Shown: positions 15,619 through 24,293, counted from the stretch's first letter. The stretch is 64,000 nt of DNA from Tildeniella torsiva UHER 1998/13D (GCA_019358835.1 JAHHIH010000024.1:1-64000), one strand, 5' to 3'. The notes: generated by a model not told the origin, from the sequence alone. Program-made: numbers and translations.

Positions 15619-16734
15619 CTAGATGGCTGCCAGAGTTTCAGCTGGTTGAGTCGCCAAGTCAGGAAAGACATCGCGCACGGCCGGGTGAATCAGCTTCCCG
15701 GCTGAAACGTTCAGCCCGTTCTGCAACCCGCTGTCAAGGGCCAGGGCATCCATGCCGTGGTGGGCCAGTTTGAGCACGTAGGGCAAGGTGGCATTGTTGA
15801 GGGCCTGGGTGGCCGTCCAGGGCACAGCACCGGGCATGTTGGGCACCCCAAAGTGAACCACCCCCTGCTCAACGTAGGTGGGCTGGCTGTGGGAGGTGGG
15901 GCGCAGGGTTTCAATGCAGCCGCCCTGATCCACAGCTACGTCGATAATGACCGAGCCGGGGCGCATGGTGGCCACTAGCTCCCTTGAAACCAGGGTGGGG
16001 GCCTTGCGGCCGGGCACCAGCACCGCGCCGATCAGCAGGTCGGCCTGGGGTACCGAGGCGGCAATTTGGGCAGAACTGCTGTAGAGCAGCTCAACGCGGG
16101 AACCAAACAGGGTTTCGAGATAGGCCAGCCGCTCGACGTTGAGGTCGATGATTTGCACCCTAGCTCCCAAGCCCACCGCCATTTTGGCCGCCTCGGTACC
16201 GACTACGCCGCCGCCCAAAATCACCACGGTGCCGGGGGCTACGCCGGGCATGCCCCCCAGCAGCACGCCCCGCCCGCCCTGCTGACGCTCCAGGTAGCGG
16301 GCACCAAACTGTACCGACAGCCTCCCGGCAATCACGCTCATGGGGGTGAGCAGGGGTAGCCTGCCGTCGGCGGTGGTGACGGTTTCGTAGGCGATCGCAT
16401 CAATACCGCTGGCCATTAGCGCTTCGGTGAGCGATCGCTCGGCTGCCAAATGCAAATACGTAAACAACATCAGGTCTGGGCGAAAGAATCCATATTCGGA
16501 GGGCTGGGGCTCTTTGACCTTGACCACCATGCCTTGGCTCCAGGCCGTGGCCGCATCGGCAACTAGGCTGGCCCCGGCGGCCTCATAGTCGCTATCCCCA
16601 AAGCCCGACCCGGCTCCGGCCCCGGCTTGCACTGACACCTGGTGCCCTCGCTGGCAGAGGCTCTGCACCGCCGCTGGGGTCAGCCCTACGCGAAATTCCT
16701 GATCCTTAATTTCCTTGGGTAGCCCGATGCGCAT
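15619..16734 (-). CDS. ald: Alanine dehydrogenase
   Basis: This enzyme interconverts L-alanine and pyruvate plus ammonia using NAD. The 371-residue length is typical. Substrate residues K74 (VVKVKEPQ) and H95 (YLHLAAE) match the catalytic Lys and His of the family. The Rossmann motif GGGVVGTEAAKMA is near residue 173. The segments MRIGLPKEIK, SVIAGRLSVQFGARYLE and HFGVPNMPGAVPWTATQALNNATLPY are all diagnostic. The ATG at 16734 is the obvious start. It probably helps nitrogen assimilation or alanine use. The kinase gene upstream is on the same strand 83 bp away. Confidence 0.95.
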   Translation of the reverse strand: MRIGLPKEIKDQEFRVGLTPAAVQSLCQRGHQVSVQAGAGAGSGFGDSDYEAAGASLVADAATAWSQGMVVKVKEPQPSEYGFFRPDLMLFTYLHLAAERSLTEALMASGIDAIAYETVTTADGRLPLLTPMSVIAGRLSVQFGARYLERQQGGRGVLLGGMPGVAPGTVVILGGGVVGTEAAKMAVGLGARVQIIDLNVERLAYLETLFGSRVELLYSSSAQIAASVPQADLLIGAVLVPGRKAPTLVSRELVATMRPGSVIIDVAVDQGGCIETLRPTSHSQPTYVEQGVVHFGVPNMPGAVPWTATQALNNATLPYVLKLAHHGMDALALDSGLQNGLNVSAGKLIHPAVRDVFPDLATQPAETLAAI

Positions 16735-16817
16735 AGTGTCGCCCTGAGTAGGTGGGAAGGTAATCCCATCCTAGCTAACCCCCGGCGAGGCAAACCCCTA
16801 TGGGTCAAGGAATTCCC

Positions 16818-18119
16818 CTACCCTGCGCTGCCGGGCTGAGGCAAGTAAAGGGTGAAGCAACTGCCTTGGCCAGCTTCAGAGGTGAGGGCAATGGTGCCGC
16901 CGTGGAGCTTGGCGAGACGCTGGGACAGGTGCAGGCCCAGACCGTGGCCCGCACGGGCATGGTTGCCCTGGCGAAACCACTCAAACACCCCAGACTGCTC
17001 GGCGGCAGGAATGCCGATGCCGGTGTCGGCCACCGATAGCCATACCCAGGGGCGATCGCGAGGATAACTGCTGGTCACCTCAACCTCAGGCGGCAGATGC
17101 GGCGCATTGCCCACCGTAACAGTGACGCTGCCGGTGTCAGTAAATTTAATCGCATTGCCGATCAGGTTAGTAATCACCCGGCGCAGTTCTAGGTGGTCGC
17201 CCTCTACGGTAAACGCATCGTCGTTTAACAGCCCCTCTCCCCGAGTGAACTGATCTGTAGTGCCGGTGCCGTTAGCGGCGGAAACAGCGGTGCGAGAAGC
17301 GTCCACCCGGTCAGCCCGACACAGCACAGCCGTCAGGGATTTCTCAGCGGCAATGGGGGCCAGCTCTGTCACTACGGTTTCAGCTAAGTTGAGAAGATTG
17401 ACTGGCGACAGGGTCAGCGCCTTGTGACCGGCCTCGTGACGGTATACCTCCAGCAGCGTGTTGACCATGCTGAGCAGGTGGCGATTGCTGTCAATGATGG
17501 TGGCGATCGCCTCTTTGCCATCCTCGGGCATGGGGCCAAAGGCATCGCCCTGGCACAGCTTGAGCATGCGGTTGGCGGCCACCAGGGGCGTGCGCAGGTC
17601 GTGGGTGAGACGGGCCACAAAGTCGTCCCGCTGGCGAATCATGTTGGCCTGGCCATCCATGCTGCGTTTGAGGCGCAGCAGCGATCGCACCCTGGCCCGC
17701 AGCTCATTGACATCCACCGGCTTGCGAATAAAGTCGTCGGCCCCAGCGTCTAGCCCCTGCACCAGGCTCGACTGGTCGTGGGCAGTGATTAGCAAAATGG
17801 GAATGTAAGGCAAGGTCGCGTCGCTGCGAATCTTTTGGGTCACGGCGTAGCCGTCGAGCCCTGGCATCATCACATCGAGCAAAATCAGGTCGGGGGGAGG
17901 AACCTGTCGCACCACCTCTAATGCAGCCTGGCCGCTCTCCACACAGGTCATGCGGTAGTCGGGGTCATCCAGAATCGATTCGATCAGGAACAAATTGTCT
18001 GGAGAGTCGTCTACAGCCAGAATGGCGAAGGAGTCATCGGGATAGTCCGGAGGCATTACGGGTTCGACACTGTTGGCGGGGCTTGTCTTATAAGAGTTTC
18101 CGTAGCGTTGCATAGCCAT
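16818..18119 (-). CDS. Response regulator-histidine kinase hybrid
   Basis: The 433-residue cytosolic protein starts with a receiver domain (about residues 30-150), with acidic pocket AVDDS, phospho-acceptor D82 in LLDVMMPG, and K133 in IRKPVD. A histidine kinase core follows: the H-box RLTHDLRTPL with H173, an N-box NLIGNAIKF, and G-boxes VADTGIGIP and GHGLGLHLSQRLAKLHGG. No sensor or membrane segment is present, so it must receive its signal through the receiver domain from another kinase. This receiver-then-kinase order is common in cyanobacterial phosphorelays. The ATG at 18119 (with another at 18113) is preferred over a TTG at 18143. The cyclase gene lies 192 bp upstream on the same strand. 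Confidence 0.88.
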   Translation of the reverse strand: MAMQRYGNSYKTSPANSVEPVMPPDYPDDSFAILAVDDSPDNLFLIESILDDPDYRMTCVESGQAALEVVRQVPPPDLILLDVMMPGLDGYAVTQKIRSDATLPYIPILLITAHDQSSLVQGLDAGADDFIRKPVDVNELRARVRSLLRLKRSMDGQANMIRQRDDFVARLTHDLRTPLVAANRMLKLCQGDAFGPMPEDGKEAIATIIDSNRHLLSMVNTLLEVYRHEAGHKALTLSPVNLLNLAETVVTELAPIAAEKSLTAVLCRADRVDASRTAVSAANGTGTTDQFTRGEGLLNDDAFTVEGDHLELRRVITNLIGNAIKFTDTGSVTVTVGNAPHLPPEVEVTSSYPRDRPWVWLSVADTGIGIPAAEQSGVFEWFRQGNHARAGHGLGLHLSQRLAKLHGGTIALTSEAGQGSCFTLYLPQPGSAG

Positions 18120-18311
18120 AGTTACGTCAGTTAGGACATCCAAAAACCCTTAAAAACGCTCGAACGTTCATCTGGGAAATGGGAAATGCCTCGATCAGAC
18201 TTGCTCTTGCTATAGCTATAAAATCGTATCTGAGCTAGCAAAAGGCTAAATGCCCTACTCCTAGAAATGCCACAATATTATGTCAACAACCTCTATCTGA
18301 GGGCATAGCCC

Positions 18312-19568
18312 CTAGGATGGCAGCGCCCTAGCCAGGGTAAAGAGTTCTAGCTCCTGAGCCCGGCCTCGAATGGGGTGTAGCCCTACCGACTGCAAGGGCC
18401 AAGCCCCCACGCGCTGACGAGTGGCATCGCTAACCAGCACACCGTGCCCTAGGGTTTTGGTCAGGGCTTCGAGCCGGGCGGCCACGTTCACCGTATCGCC
18501 AATCACCGTAAACTCAAGGCGACCGCTGGTGCCCAAACAGCCCGTTACCACAGGGCCAGAATGCACGCCTACGCCCATGGCCAGGGGCGAAATTCGCGGC
18601 ACTTCCCGCACCATGGCGGTGGCGGCGGTGAGGGCGCTGCGGGCGTGGTTTTCGAGCGGGTCGGGAGCCCCAAAGACCGCCAGCATGCCGTCTCCCATAA
18701 ATTTATCTACCCAGCCGCCGTGGTGTTCCACAATGGTGGCGAGCAACCCCTGGTATCGATTGAGAAAATCCAGAACTGCCTGGGGTTCTAGGGCTTCGGC
18801 AAAGTGGGTAAACTCGCGCAGATCAGTGACCACCACCGTAACATCGCGCTTCTGGGACTGCTGGAGCAGTTCTAACGGCGACTCGAAGGCGGCTTCGACA
18901 ATGGATTTGGGTAAAAACTGGGCCATTAGCATGCGCCCCGACTCATTTTTGACGTGGCGGCGCACGATGACCGCCATCCGCATGCCCAAATAGCCAGTGC
19001 CAAACACCGTAATGCCGGCAAACAGAGCCAGGGCCAGGTTGAGTTGAAACAGCACCGCCGCATAGCTAAAGTTCGCCAGGGCCAGCAGCGAGGTGAGCAA
19101 CGCCGCGCGGCGACTCAGGCGCAGCCCCCCCGATACGGCCACTAGGCTGCAAAAGGCCACCACGTTGGTCACAATCAGCGGTTGGGTAGCCCCTAGCACC
19201 CGCCAAATATTGGTGATAAAGGCCCACAGCAGCAGGTTGTCAAAAATGGGGATGATCACCTGCCAGCGGTGCAGCGCCTCCATAGACAGGCCCTGGCGCA
19301 AAATCACCACCAGCCCCAGGGCAACGAGATTGGCGCAGAGGCTAATGATCATCACTGTAGGCGGCACGTGGTCTTTGCCCAGCAGCACCTGGGGAAACAA
19401 AAACACCGCTACGTCGAGCAGTAGGGAGATCAGCAGCACTCCCATCCGCACGTAGGACAGCTGGAGTTCGTTGCGGTGGGCCTCTTGGGACACCACCTGA
19501 TCAAGCGCGGCTTGAATGGTGAGGCGACGGGACAGCGTGGTGGTGCCCGCAGGGGTTTGAAAGGTCAT
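18312..19568 (-). CDS. Membrane-bound class III adenylate cyclase
   Basis: The 418-residue protein has six predicted membrane helices (roughly residues 43-62, 70-91, 104-122, 131-148, 156-174 and 177-199) followed by a class III cyclase domain. Metal-binding aspartates are D249 (VVTDLREFT) and D293 (MGDGML). The base-selecting residues K289 (DKFMGDG) and T359 (GDTVNVAARLE) point to ATP and to the IIIb subgroup, whose characterised members respond to bicarbonate. R365 stabilises the transition state. cAMP is therefore the likely product. The signal for the membrane region is unknown. A Crp-type regulator is encoded 12 kb away, but it lacks a recognisable cAMP cassette. Confidence 0.88.
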   Translation of the reverse strand: MTFQTPAGTTTLSRRLTIQAALDQVVSQEAHRNELQLSYVRMGVLLISLLLDVAVFLFPQVLLGKDHVPPTVMIISLCANLVALGLVVILRQGLSMEALHRWQVIIPIFDNLLLWAFITNIWRVLGATQPLIVTNVVAFCSLVAVSGGLRLSRRAALLTSLLALANFSYAAVLFQLNLALALFAGITVFGTGYLGMRMAVIVRRHVKNESGRMLMAQFLPKSIVEAAFESPLELLQQSQKRDVTVVVTDLREFTHFAEALEPQAVLDFLNRYQGLLATIVEHHGGWVDKFMGDGMLAVFGAPDPLENHARSALTAATAMVREVPRISPLAMGVGVHSGPVVTGCLGTSGRLEFTVIGDTVNVAARLEALTKTLGHGVLVSDATRQRVGAWPLQSVGLHPIRGRAQELELFTLARALPS

Positions 19569-19733
19569 CTCCGCTGAGGGTTGAGGGGTAGCACAGAAGC
19601 GATGTCCCTGATGAGGCGAAGCGCGGCGATGGTCAAGGATCGGCCCCCTAGGGCGATCGCCGCAACCTAATGGCTTAATTCATTAAACCACGGCCCTTAG
19701 CGTGCTTCTGCGGACTGTACTTGAAGGGTACCC

Positions 19734-20204
19734 CTAACCAGCGGATACGATCTCAAGCTGCCCTACCATACCGGCTTCGGCATGGCCTGCGATCGCACAG
19801 TGCAGCTCATAGAGGCCGGGGCGCTCGGGCACAAACACCCATTCGGCGATCGCCCCCGGCTTGAGTTCTAGCTCGTGGATCGCCCCTTTGACCTCCACAT
19901 CGCCCGCCTGCACCTTTTGGGTCCAGAGGCCGTCGGCAAAGTCTTTGGCGGTGAAGTAGTGCTTTTCGGGGCTGGGGTTGTCGAGCACCAGGCGGTAGCG
20001 CTGGCCCGCTGTAAAGCTGAGCTGGTCGGGCTCAAACCGCAGGTTGTCCGCTGGGGTGCCCAGGTGAATGGTGACGGTTTCCGGTGGTGGTGGGGATGCG
20101 ATCGCGCCGCTGGCCCCCAGAGTTAGGCCTAGCGCCATGAGCAGACCCATCACCAGGGCCAAGAAACCTCCCTGCCGTGGTCGCCCTACCCGTTGCTGAC
20201 CCAT
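19734..20204 (-). CDS. Secreted cupredoxin-domain protein
   Basis: The 156-residue protein carries a signal peptide or membrane anchor (residues 10-36, ending AIASPPP) and a cupredoxin fold. Likely copper ligands are a histidine in EKHYFTAK and the cysteine, histidine and methionine in ELHCAIAGHAEAGM, the arrangement of a type I copper site (Cys-x4-His-x4-Met). It resembles the plastocyanin/azurin-like domains of uncharacterised cyanobacterial proteins and the copper domain of cytochrome oxidase subunit II. Electron transfer or copper handling in the periplasm or lumen is likely. The ATG at 20204 follows the stop of the peptidoglycan-binding-like gene by 11 bp, so the two are an operon. The TTG at 20225 is rejected. 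Confidence 0.8.
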   Translation of the reverse strand: MGQQRVGRPRQGGFLALVMGLLMALGLTLGASGAIASPPPPETVTIHLGTPADNLRFEPDQLSFTAGQRYRLVLDNPSPEKHYFTAKDFADGLWTQKVQAGDVEVKGAIHELELKPGAIAEWVFVPERPGLYELHCAIAGHAEAGMVGQLEIVSAG

Positions 20205-20215
20205 AGTCCCGATTC

Positions 20216-20749
20216 CTATAAACAACCCAGGGGAAGATCGTCGGCATAGACCGTCTTTAGAGATTCTATCGCGCGCTGGGTGGTAGGCCCCATAATGCCG
20301 TCGATGGCACCGCTGTAGACCCCCACCCGTTTGAGGTAGGCCTGAAGCGTCTTAGTTCTATGCTGCAAGTCGTTCCACAGCGTATCGACCCAGGTTTGAC
20401 CCAGGGTGCGCTGAAGTTTGTGCTGCTGCTGCCGTAAACCCTCTTCGGATATGAGGTTGAGGTGTTCGCCTACCCAGCCATCGGCCTCGTCGAGCCAAAA
20501 GCTGAGCAGAGGGTCGTCAATGGCCTGGTCTAAAATAGCGCCCAAGCGTTCTGCGTCAGCGGCAGACAGCTGAGGCTGAAGGGCCAAGGTGCAATAGTCA
20601 ACTAACGTGGTGTGGTGATGCTGTAGCGCTTGGCTCAGCTCCTCAATGGGGCCAATTTTTGGGGCCGTGAGTTGATCGACTATGGCAGAGCCGGAAGCGC
20701 CTGCCATAGAAGGATCGGCTAGGGGTGCCGTCGCCTGTTCTGTGTTCAT
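20216..20749 (-). CDS. Protein with C-terminal peptidoglycan-binding-like domain
   Basis: This 177-residue protein ends in a PG_binding_1-like repeat (LQAYLKRVGVYSGAIDGIMGPTTQRAIESLK, residues 137-168 in two halves), with the usual YSGAIDGIMGPTTQRAI core. The N-terminal 110 residues are helical and acidic, with no signal peptide visible, which is odd for a cell-wall-binding module. Cyanobacteria also use this fold in cytosolic proteins, so wall binding is not certain. The ATG at 20749 is chosen; an in-frame TTG at 20779 is rejected. It overlaps no gene and lies 11 bp upstream of the cupredoxin gene, implying translational coupling. Confidence 0.72.
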   Translation of the reverse strand: MNTEQATAPLADPSMAGASGSAIVDQLTAPKIGPIEELSQALQHHHTTLVDYCTLALQPQLSAADAERLGAILDQAIDDPLLSFWLDEADGWVGEHLNLISEEGLRQQQHKLQRTLGQTWVDTLWNDLQHRTKTLQAYLKRVGVYSGAIDGIMGPTTQRAIESLKTVYADDLPLGCL

Positions 20750-21073
20750 GACTCCTCGCGTGCCTCCGTGGGAAAGCAAAGTAGATTAACGGCATGGGCT
20801 GCCGTTGTTTGGGTGCGGATGCAGCGCCGTGAGCCACAGACAGAGATCAGCCAGCCGTCGCCCCGTCAAACCCACGGCAAAGCCCCAAACTAACCCGGTG
20901 TTTAGCCGAGGCCAACGGGGTCTGGGGATTGCTGCACTAGTCTATTAGTGACCCTAGACCTCAGGTTGTGACAGGCCAATCCAGAATTTTTTGAGACTTA
21001 CTTGAGACTTAATTTAGGGGCTAGTTTCCGCAATCTGAATTGTCACAGTGGAGCTACTTACATCACTTAAAAA
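20750..21073. other. Divergent promoter region with tandem 11-bp repeat
   Basis: This spacer separates the peptidoglycan-binding-like and sigma-like genes, which are divergent. It has no gene. TTGAGACTTA occurs twice, at 20991-21000 and 21002-21011, with an 11-bp period. The right part resembles tandem Pho-box repeats (CTTACTTG, AGA, CTTAATTT). Confidence 0.5.
20991..21018. promoter_or_regulatory. Candidate tandem regulator-binding repeats
   Basis: Two copies of TTGAGACTTA spaced by one helical turn end about 60-80 bp before the sigma-like gene. Read as 8-base units with 3-base gaps they are CTTACTTG and CTTAATTT, close to the cyanobacterial Pho box pattern PyTTAAPyPyT/A. Binding by SphR or another OmpR-family regulator is only a suggestion. 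Confidence 0.3.
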
Positions 21074-21106
21074 GTGAGTGATGCCGCACCTAATGCCCTA
21101 GGGAAT

Positions 21107-21769
21107 ATGAGCCAATCTGACGACACCAGTGGTTTTAATGAGTTCCGCCCCCCCGCCGATGCTCCTGCCCAAGATGTGTTCGATCAAGCGCTGAGTGAAA
21201 TTCTTAGCAAAGACAACGCCCATGCCTACACCCTGCTCACAACGATTCAGAGAACCCTTCAGCAGTACCATCTAGACGCCCAGTTCGAAGCCTACGAGAT
21301 TCTTCACGAGGCCTATCTGCGGGGTAAAAAAAAGCTCCAGACCGGAGAAGTCATTCGCAACCCCTACGCCTGGCTCAAGGCCACGGCCTTTCACGTTATT
21401 TACGAACGCAAGCGCCAGCACCGGGCCAGCGCCACCGACCCCCAGGTGATGGAGGCAATCCTGCCCGACTCTCGCCTCAACCTGATGCAGCAGCAGGTGC
21501 TGCTCGAAGAGCTAGACCTGCTCTACCAGGCGTTGCACCTGCTCTATCAAGAAGACCCCACTGGCACCTGCTTGCTCTATTTGCGCACCGTGCGCGGCTG
21601 GTCGTGGGGTCAGATTAGCCGGTGGCTAGCCGCTGAGGGGCAGCCCCTGGCCAGTGACGTCGCGCTGCGCCAGCGGGCTTCTCGGGCTAAGCGCCGCCTG
21701 CATGACATCGTATGGCGACGCATCTATGAGGGAGAGCCCCCCGCTGCCTCGCTCACCTGCAAACGGTAG
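21107..21769 (+). CDS. Sigma-70-family (ECF-like) factor, divergent
   Basis: The 220-residue protein has two regions of a small sigma factor. Residues about 70-115 (FEAYEILHEAYLRGKKKL, then VIRNPYAWLKATAFHVIYERKRQHR) resemble region 2, where NPYAWL and the following helix contact core polymerase and the -10 element. Residues about 170-210 (GWSWGQISRWLAAEG, ALRQRASRAKRRL) resemble region 4, a helix-turn-helix that reads the -35 element. The match is partial, so it could instead be a sigma-like regulator. I prefer the ATG at 21107, preceded by AGGGA; GTG at 21074 is an alternative adding eleven residues. No anti-sigma gene is adjacent; the next gene is a DsbA-like thioredoxin. Confidence 0.68.
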   Translation: MSQSDDTSGFNEFRPPADAPAQDVFDQALSEILSKDNAHAYTLLTTIQRTLQQYHLDAQFEAYEILHEAYLRGKKKLQTGEVIRNPYAWLKATAFHVIYERKRQHRASATDPQVMEAILPDSRLNLMQQQVLLEELDLLYQALHLLYQEDPTGTCLLYLRTVRGWSWGQISRWLAAEGQPLASDVALRQRASRAKRRLHDIVWRRIYEGEPPAASLTCKR

Positions 21770-21850
21770 GGGTGCAATAGGAAAAAGCTGGCTAGGCTAA
21801 CCCCCAGAACGGCATGATGGGGGGTAGCACTAGCACAGGAAAGGACACCC

Positions 21851-22564
21851 ATGGATAAGATCTTGGCGCGGCTGCGCAAATCCAAACTGCTGCTGTGGGG
21901 CATTACTGGCGCTCTGCTGGTGGGCATGGCGGTGCCGCTGCTGATTTTCTTACCCCGGCGTAACCAGGCCAGCCCGCCCCCTAGCCCCGAGGCCCACCAG
22001 GAAATCGTCACCGAGGTGATCACCTCGACCGATCGCGCCAGTTTAATTGGCTCCTCGCCCACTAAGGGCAACCCCAACGCGCCGATTGTGCTGTTTAAGT
22101 TCTCTGACTTTCAGTGCCCCTACTGTGCCGTGGCGGCGGGCAACATAAATGAGTTTGTGGGTCAACACGAGGACGAAATTCTCTACGTCTATAAGCATTT
22201 TCCCCTCACTCAGATTCACCCCGAGGCGATGCCGTCGGCTAAGGCGGCCTGGGCAGCGGGGCAGCAGGGGCAGTTTTGGCTTTACCACGACGGCCTGTTT
22301 GTCAACCAAAGCCGCCTGGGTGAAGATCTCTATATTGAGCTGGCCGAGGCTATGCAGCTCGATATGGAGCAGTTCAACCGCGATCGCGCCAGCGCCGAGG
22401 CCGAAGCCGCCATTCAGCAAGACCTCGCCCTGGCCCAGCAGCTTCGTCTCCAGGGCACGCCCTCTTTCATCATGAATGACCTGCTGATTCCGGGCGGTGC
22501 GCCCCCTCAGCTGTTTGAGGAAATCTTTAACCAGATCAACGCGGCGATCAAGAGTCAGGGCTAA
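21851..22564 (+). CDS. Membrane-anchored DsbA-family thioredoxin-fold protein
   Basis: The 237-residue protein has a membrane anchor at residues 13-34 after a basic start (RLRKSK), then a proline-rich linker and a DsbA-type fold. The redox motif is FQCPYC (C89 and C92), followed by a helical insertion (HPEAMPSAKAAWAAGQQGQFWLYHDGLF) and the cis-proline segment RLQGTPSFIMND. This matches the thioredoxin_4 group that forms or isomerises disulfides in the periplasm or thylakoid lumen. The ATG at 21851 has AGGAAAGGA upstream. It lies 81 bp after the sigma-like gene on the same strand. Confidence 0.86.
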   Translation: MDKILARLRKSKLLLWGITGALLVGMAVPLLIFLPRRNQASPPPSPEAHQEIVTEVITSTDRASLIGSSPTKGNPNAPIVLFKFSDFQCPYCAVAAGNINEFVGQHEDEILYVYKHFPLTQIHPEAMPSAKAAWAAGQQGQFWLYHDGLFVNQSRLGEDLYIELAEAMQLDMEQFNRDRASAEAEAAIQQDLALAQQLRLQGTPSFIMNDLLIPGGAPPQLFEEIFNQINAAIKSQG

Positions 22565-23129
22565 TCCCCGAGCGCCCTGGCTTTGTTCATCCCGATGGCT
22601 ATGGAAGCGCCAGGTTAAGAGAACACCGTCAAGTCCCGCGATCGCCGATCGATCGCCCTTGCGATCATCCCTTGCGACCCTAAATTGCTTGCATCGCTGA
22701 CCTACAGTCCACCGCTTGAAGCCCAACAAACCCGCCGATTTGCCTGCGAAGGGCTATGCCAGTTGACTGTGCCAGTTGGGCAGCCTGCCCGCTAAAACGC
22801 TGTAAGGGTGAGGTTTTAGATGGGCCGCGATCGCCCCTCAACGTCCTCGCCAACACCGTAAATCCCCACCAGATAAGGGGTTGAGAAACTTGTAGCGGTT
22901 TGTAAACTGTTAGGCCAGTGTCACCCACTACACAAAGTGTCATGGCTTCGCTAAGGGGTGCCTAGGCTCCAGCGCTACAACAGTGTCATGGCGAAAGCGA
23001 AGACAACCGCTTCTCTGCCAGACCCATCCCGACCTAATGGCATCGACTCATCAATCGCATTGGCCGTTTTGGGTGGGCTTCTCAACAAAAGACAGTCAAC
23101 AACACACAGTTTGCATTTGGAGAATGACC
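22565..23129. other. Non-coding spacer
   Basis: No gene is supported in these 565 bp. Short direct repeats are present: TGCCAGTTG appears twice near 22750-22778, and AGTGTCATGGC occurs near 22937 and 22981. HIP1 octamers are present. The promoter of the small outer-membrane-like protein is probably in the right part. GGAG at 23119-23122 is its ribosome-binding site. Confidence 0.45.
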
Positions 23130-23609
23130 ATGAAAACCCTTTCTATCGCTGCGATCGCCTTGGGTCTTACCGCTGCTTCCCTCACTGCTATGCCCATGGC
23201 CGCTAACGCCCAAGATGCCAGCACTGACTACAACTACGTCGGCGCAGGCGTCGGCATCAGTGACGACATCGGCCTCTCGATCAACAGCAAGGTTACTGTA
23301 GCCGACAACATCTCGGTGCGCCCCGGCGTCATCAGCGACCTCGACTTCAATGGCGACGATGGCGAAACCGTCTTCCTGCTGCCCGTGACCTACGACTTCA
23401 ACGCGGTTACCGACAACGGTCGTCTGCTGCCCTACCTGGGCGGTGGCCTCTCGGTCTCTACCGAAGGCTCTACTTCGGTCGGCCCTATGCTGACCGGTGG
23501 GGTTGACTACCGCATCACCGATCGCATCGTAGCCAATGGTGGTGTCAACGTCTCGTTCTATGACACCACTCAGGTCAATGGCTCTGTCGGTCTAGGCTAC
23601 ACCTTCTAG
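23130..23609 (+). CDS. Small outer-membrane beta-barrel-like protein
   Basis: This 159-residue protein has a clear signal peptide (MKTLSIAAIALGLTAASLTA, cleaved near ANAQD). The mature part alternates short polar turns and amphipathic strands (YNYVGAGVGISDDIG, NISVRPGVISDLDF, TVFLLPVTYDF, LLPYLGGGLSVST, DRIVANGGVNVSFYD) and ends in GSVGLGYTF with a terminal aromatic residue. This is the pattern of small eight-strand outer-membrane barrels. Its role is unknown; a surface or pore protein is possible. The ATG at 23130 is set by GGAG seven bases upstream and by the signal peptide; an ATG at 23124 is also in frame. A terminator follows at 23644. Confidence 0.78.
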   Translation: MKTLSIAAIALGLTAASLTAMPMAANAQDASTDYNYVGAGVGISDDIGLSINSKVTVADNISVRPGVISDLDFNGDDGETVFLLPVTYDFNAVTDNGRLLPYLGGGLSVSTEGSTSVGPMLTGGVDYRITDRIVANGGVNVSFYDTTQVNGSVGLGYTF

Positions 23610-23643
23610 GTTCCTAGACCTCCTGTTCTGAACCAGCAATAGA

Positions 23644-23679
23644 GGGATCGGTGGAACGTCCGCCGATCCCTTTTCTTTT
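23644..23679 (+). terminator. Intrinsic terminator after the outer-membrane-like gene
   Basis: GGGATCGGTGG (23644-23654) pairs with CCGCCGATCCC (23660-23670) with one G-T pair and a 5-base loop, followed by TTTTCTTTT. It ends the plus-strand gene 35 bp upstream. Confidence 0.9.
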
Positions 23680-23708
23680 GGTTGCCCTGTGGTAGCCATG
23701 TTCTGGTC

Positions 23709-24293
23709 TTAGTTTTCGGTATCGGCGGTGGTGAAGAGTGCTGCCGCCGTGATCTCCAGCACGCCCAACTGAAAGGATTGCAGGCGATCGCCGCCGCTCA
23801 AAGTCGCAAACTCTTCGTAGACGCCATCTCTCAGCGCTAACACCAGCACGGTCGCCGTCTGCGGATCAACAATCCAATATTCAGGAATGCCCAAATCCTG
23901 GTACTGCCCCCGCTTAGCCACGTAGTCTCGGTTGCGCTGCACCTCCCCTGGGCTGACGATTTCGATGACCAAGACCGGTGGCCCCATAGAGAGGCGCAAG
24001 GTGTTGCGCCGCTTCAGTTGGTCAACCTGTTCAGAATGAATGACCGTAAAGTCTGGATAGCGGTTTCTAGGCTCGCCACGCACCTCAAGTTCTAGGCCAT
24101 GTCCCCTCAGACGCCGGGGGCCAACTATGGGTAAGAGGGTGGCAAAAATTAAGTTAGCGATCTCAACGTTAAAGCCCGACTCTGGCGGCACTTCAATCAG
24201 TTCTCCATTAAAAAGCTCGTACAGCTTTTCTGTGCCGTCGTCGTAGGCCAGATACTCTTCAAAGCTTTGAAACCTGGGCTTGAGCTGAACCAT
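23709..24293 (-). CDS. Uma2-family (DUF820) putative endonuclease
   Basis: The 194-residue protein has the Uma2 pattern, a PD-(D/E)XK-like fold extremely common in cyanobacteria. The N-terminal part has FEEYLAYDDGTEKLYELFNGELIEVPPES. The nuclease core has RYPDFTVIH (Asp of the active site), VLVIEIVSPGEVQRNRDY (Glu plus polar residue) and the WIVDPQTATVLVL segment. Biological role is unproven; many copies are transposon-associated. The ATG at 24293 is adjacent to tRNA-Ala on the same strand. A second Uma2 gene sits at 28.0 kb and is not closely similar. Confidence 0.85.
   Translation of the reverse strand: MVQLKPRFQSFEEYLAYDDGTEKLYELFNGELIEVPPESGFNVEIANLIFATLLPIVGPRRLRGHGLELEVRGEPRNRYPDFTVIHSEQVDQLKRRNTLRLSMGPPVLVIEIVSPGEVQRNRDYVAKRGQYQDLGIPEYWIVDPQTATVLVLALRDGVYEEFATLSGGDRLQSFQLGVLEITAAALFTTADTEN

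Noticed and set aside
22043-22729. Long antisense open frame over the DsbA-like gene
   Set aside because: Its sequence is the complement of a well-supported gene, and the product has no recognisable family.
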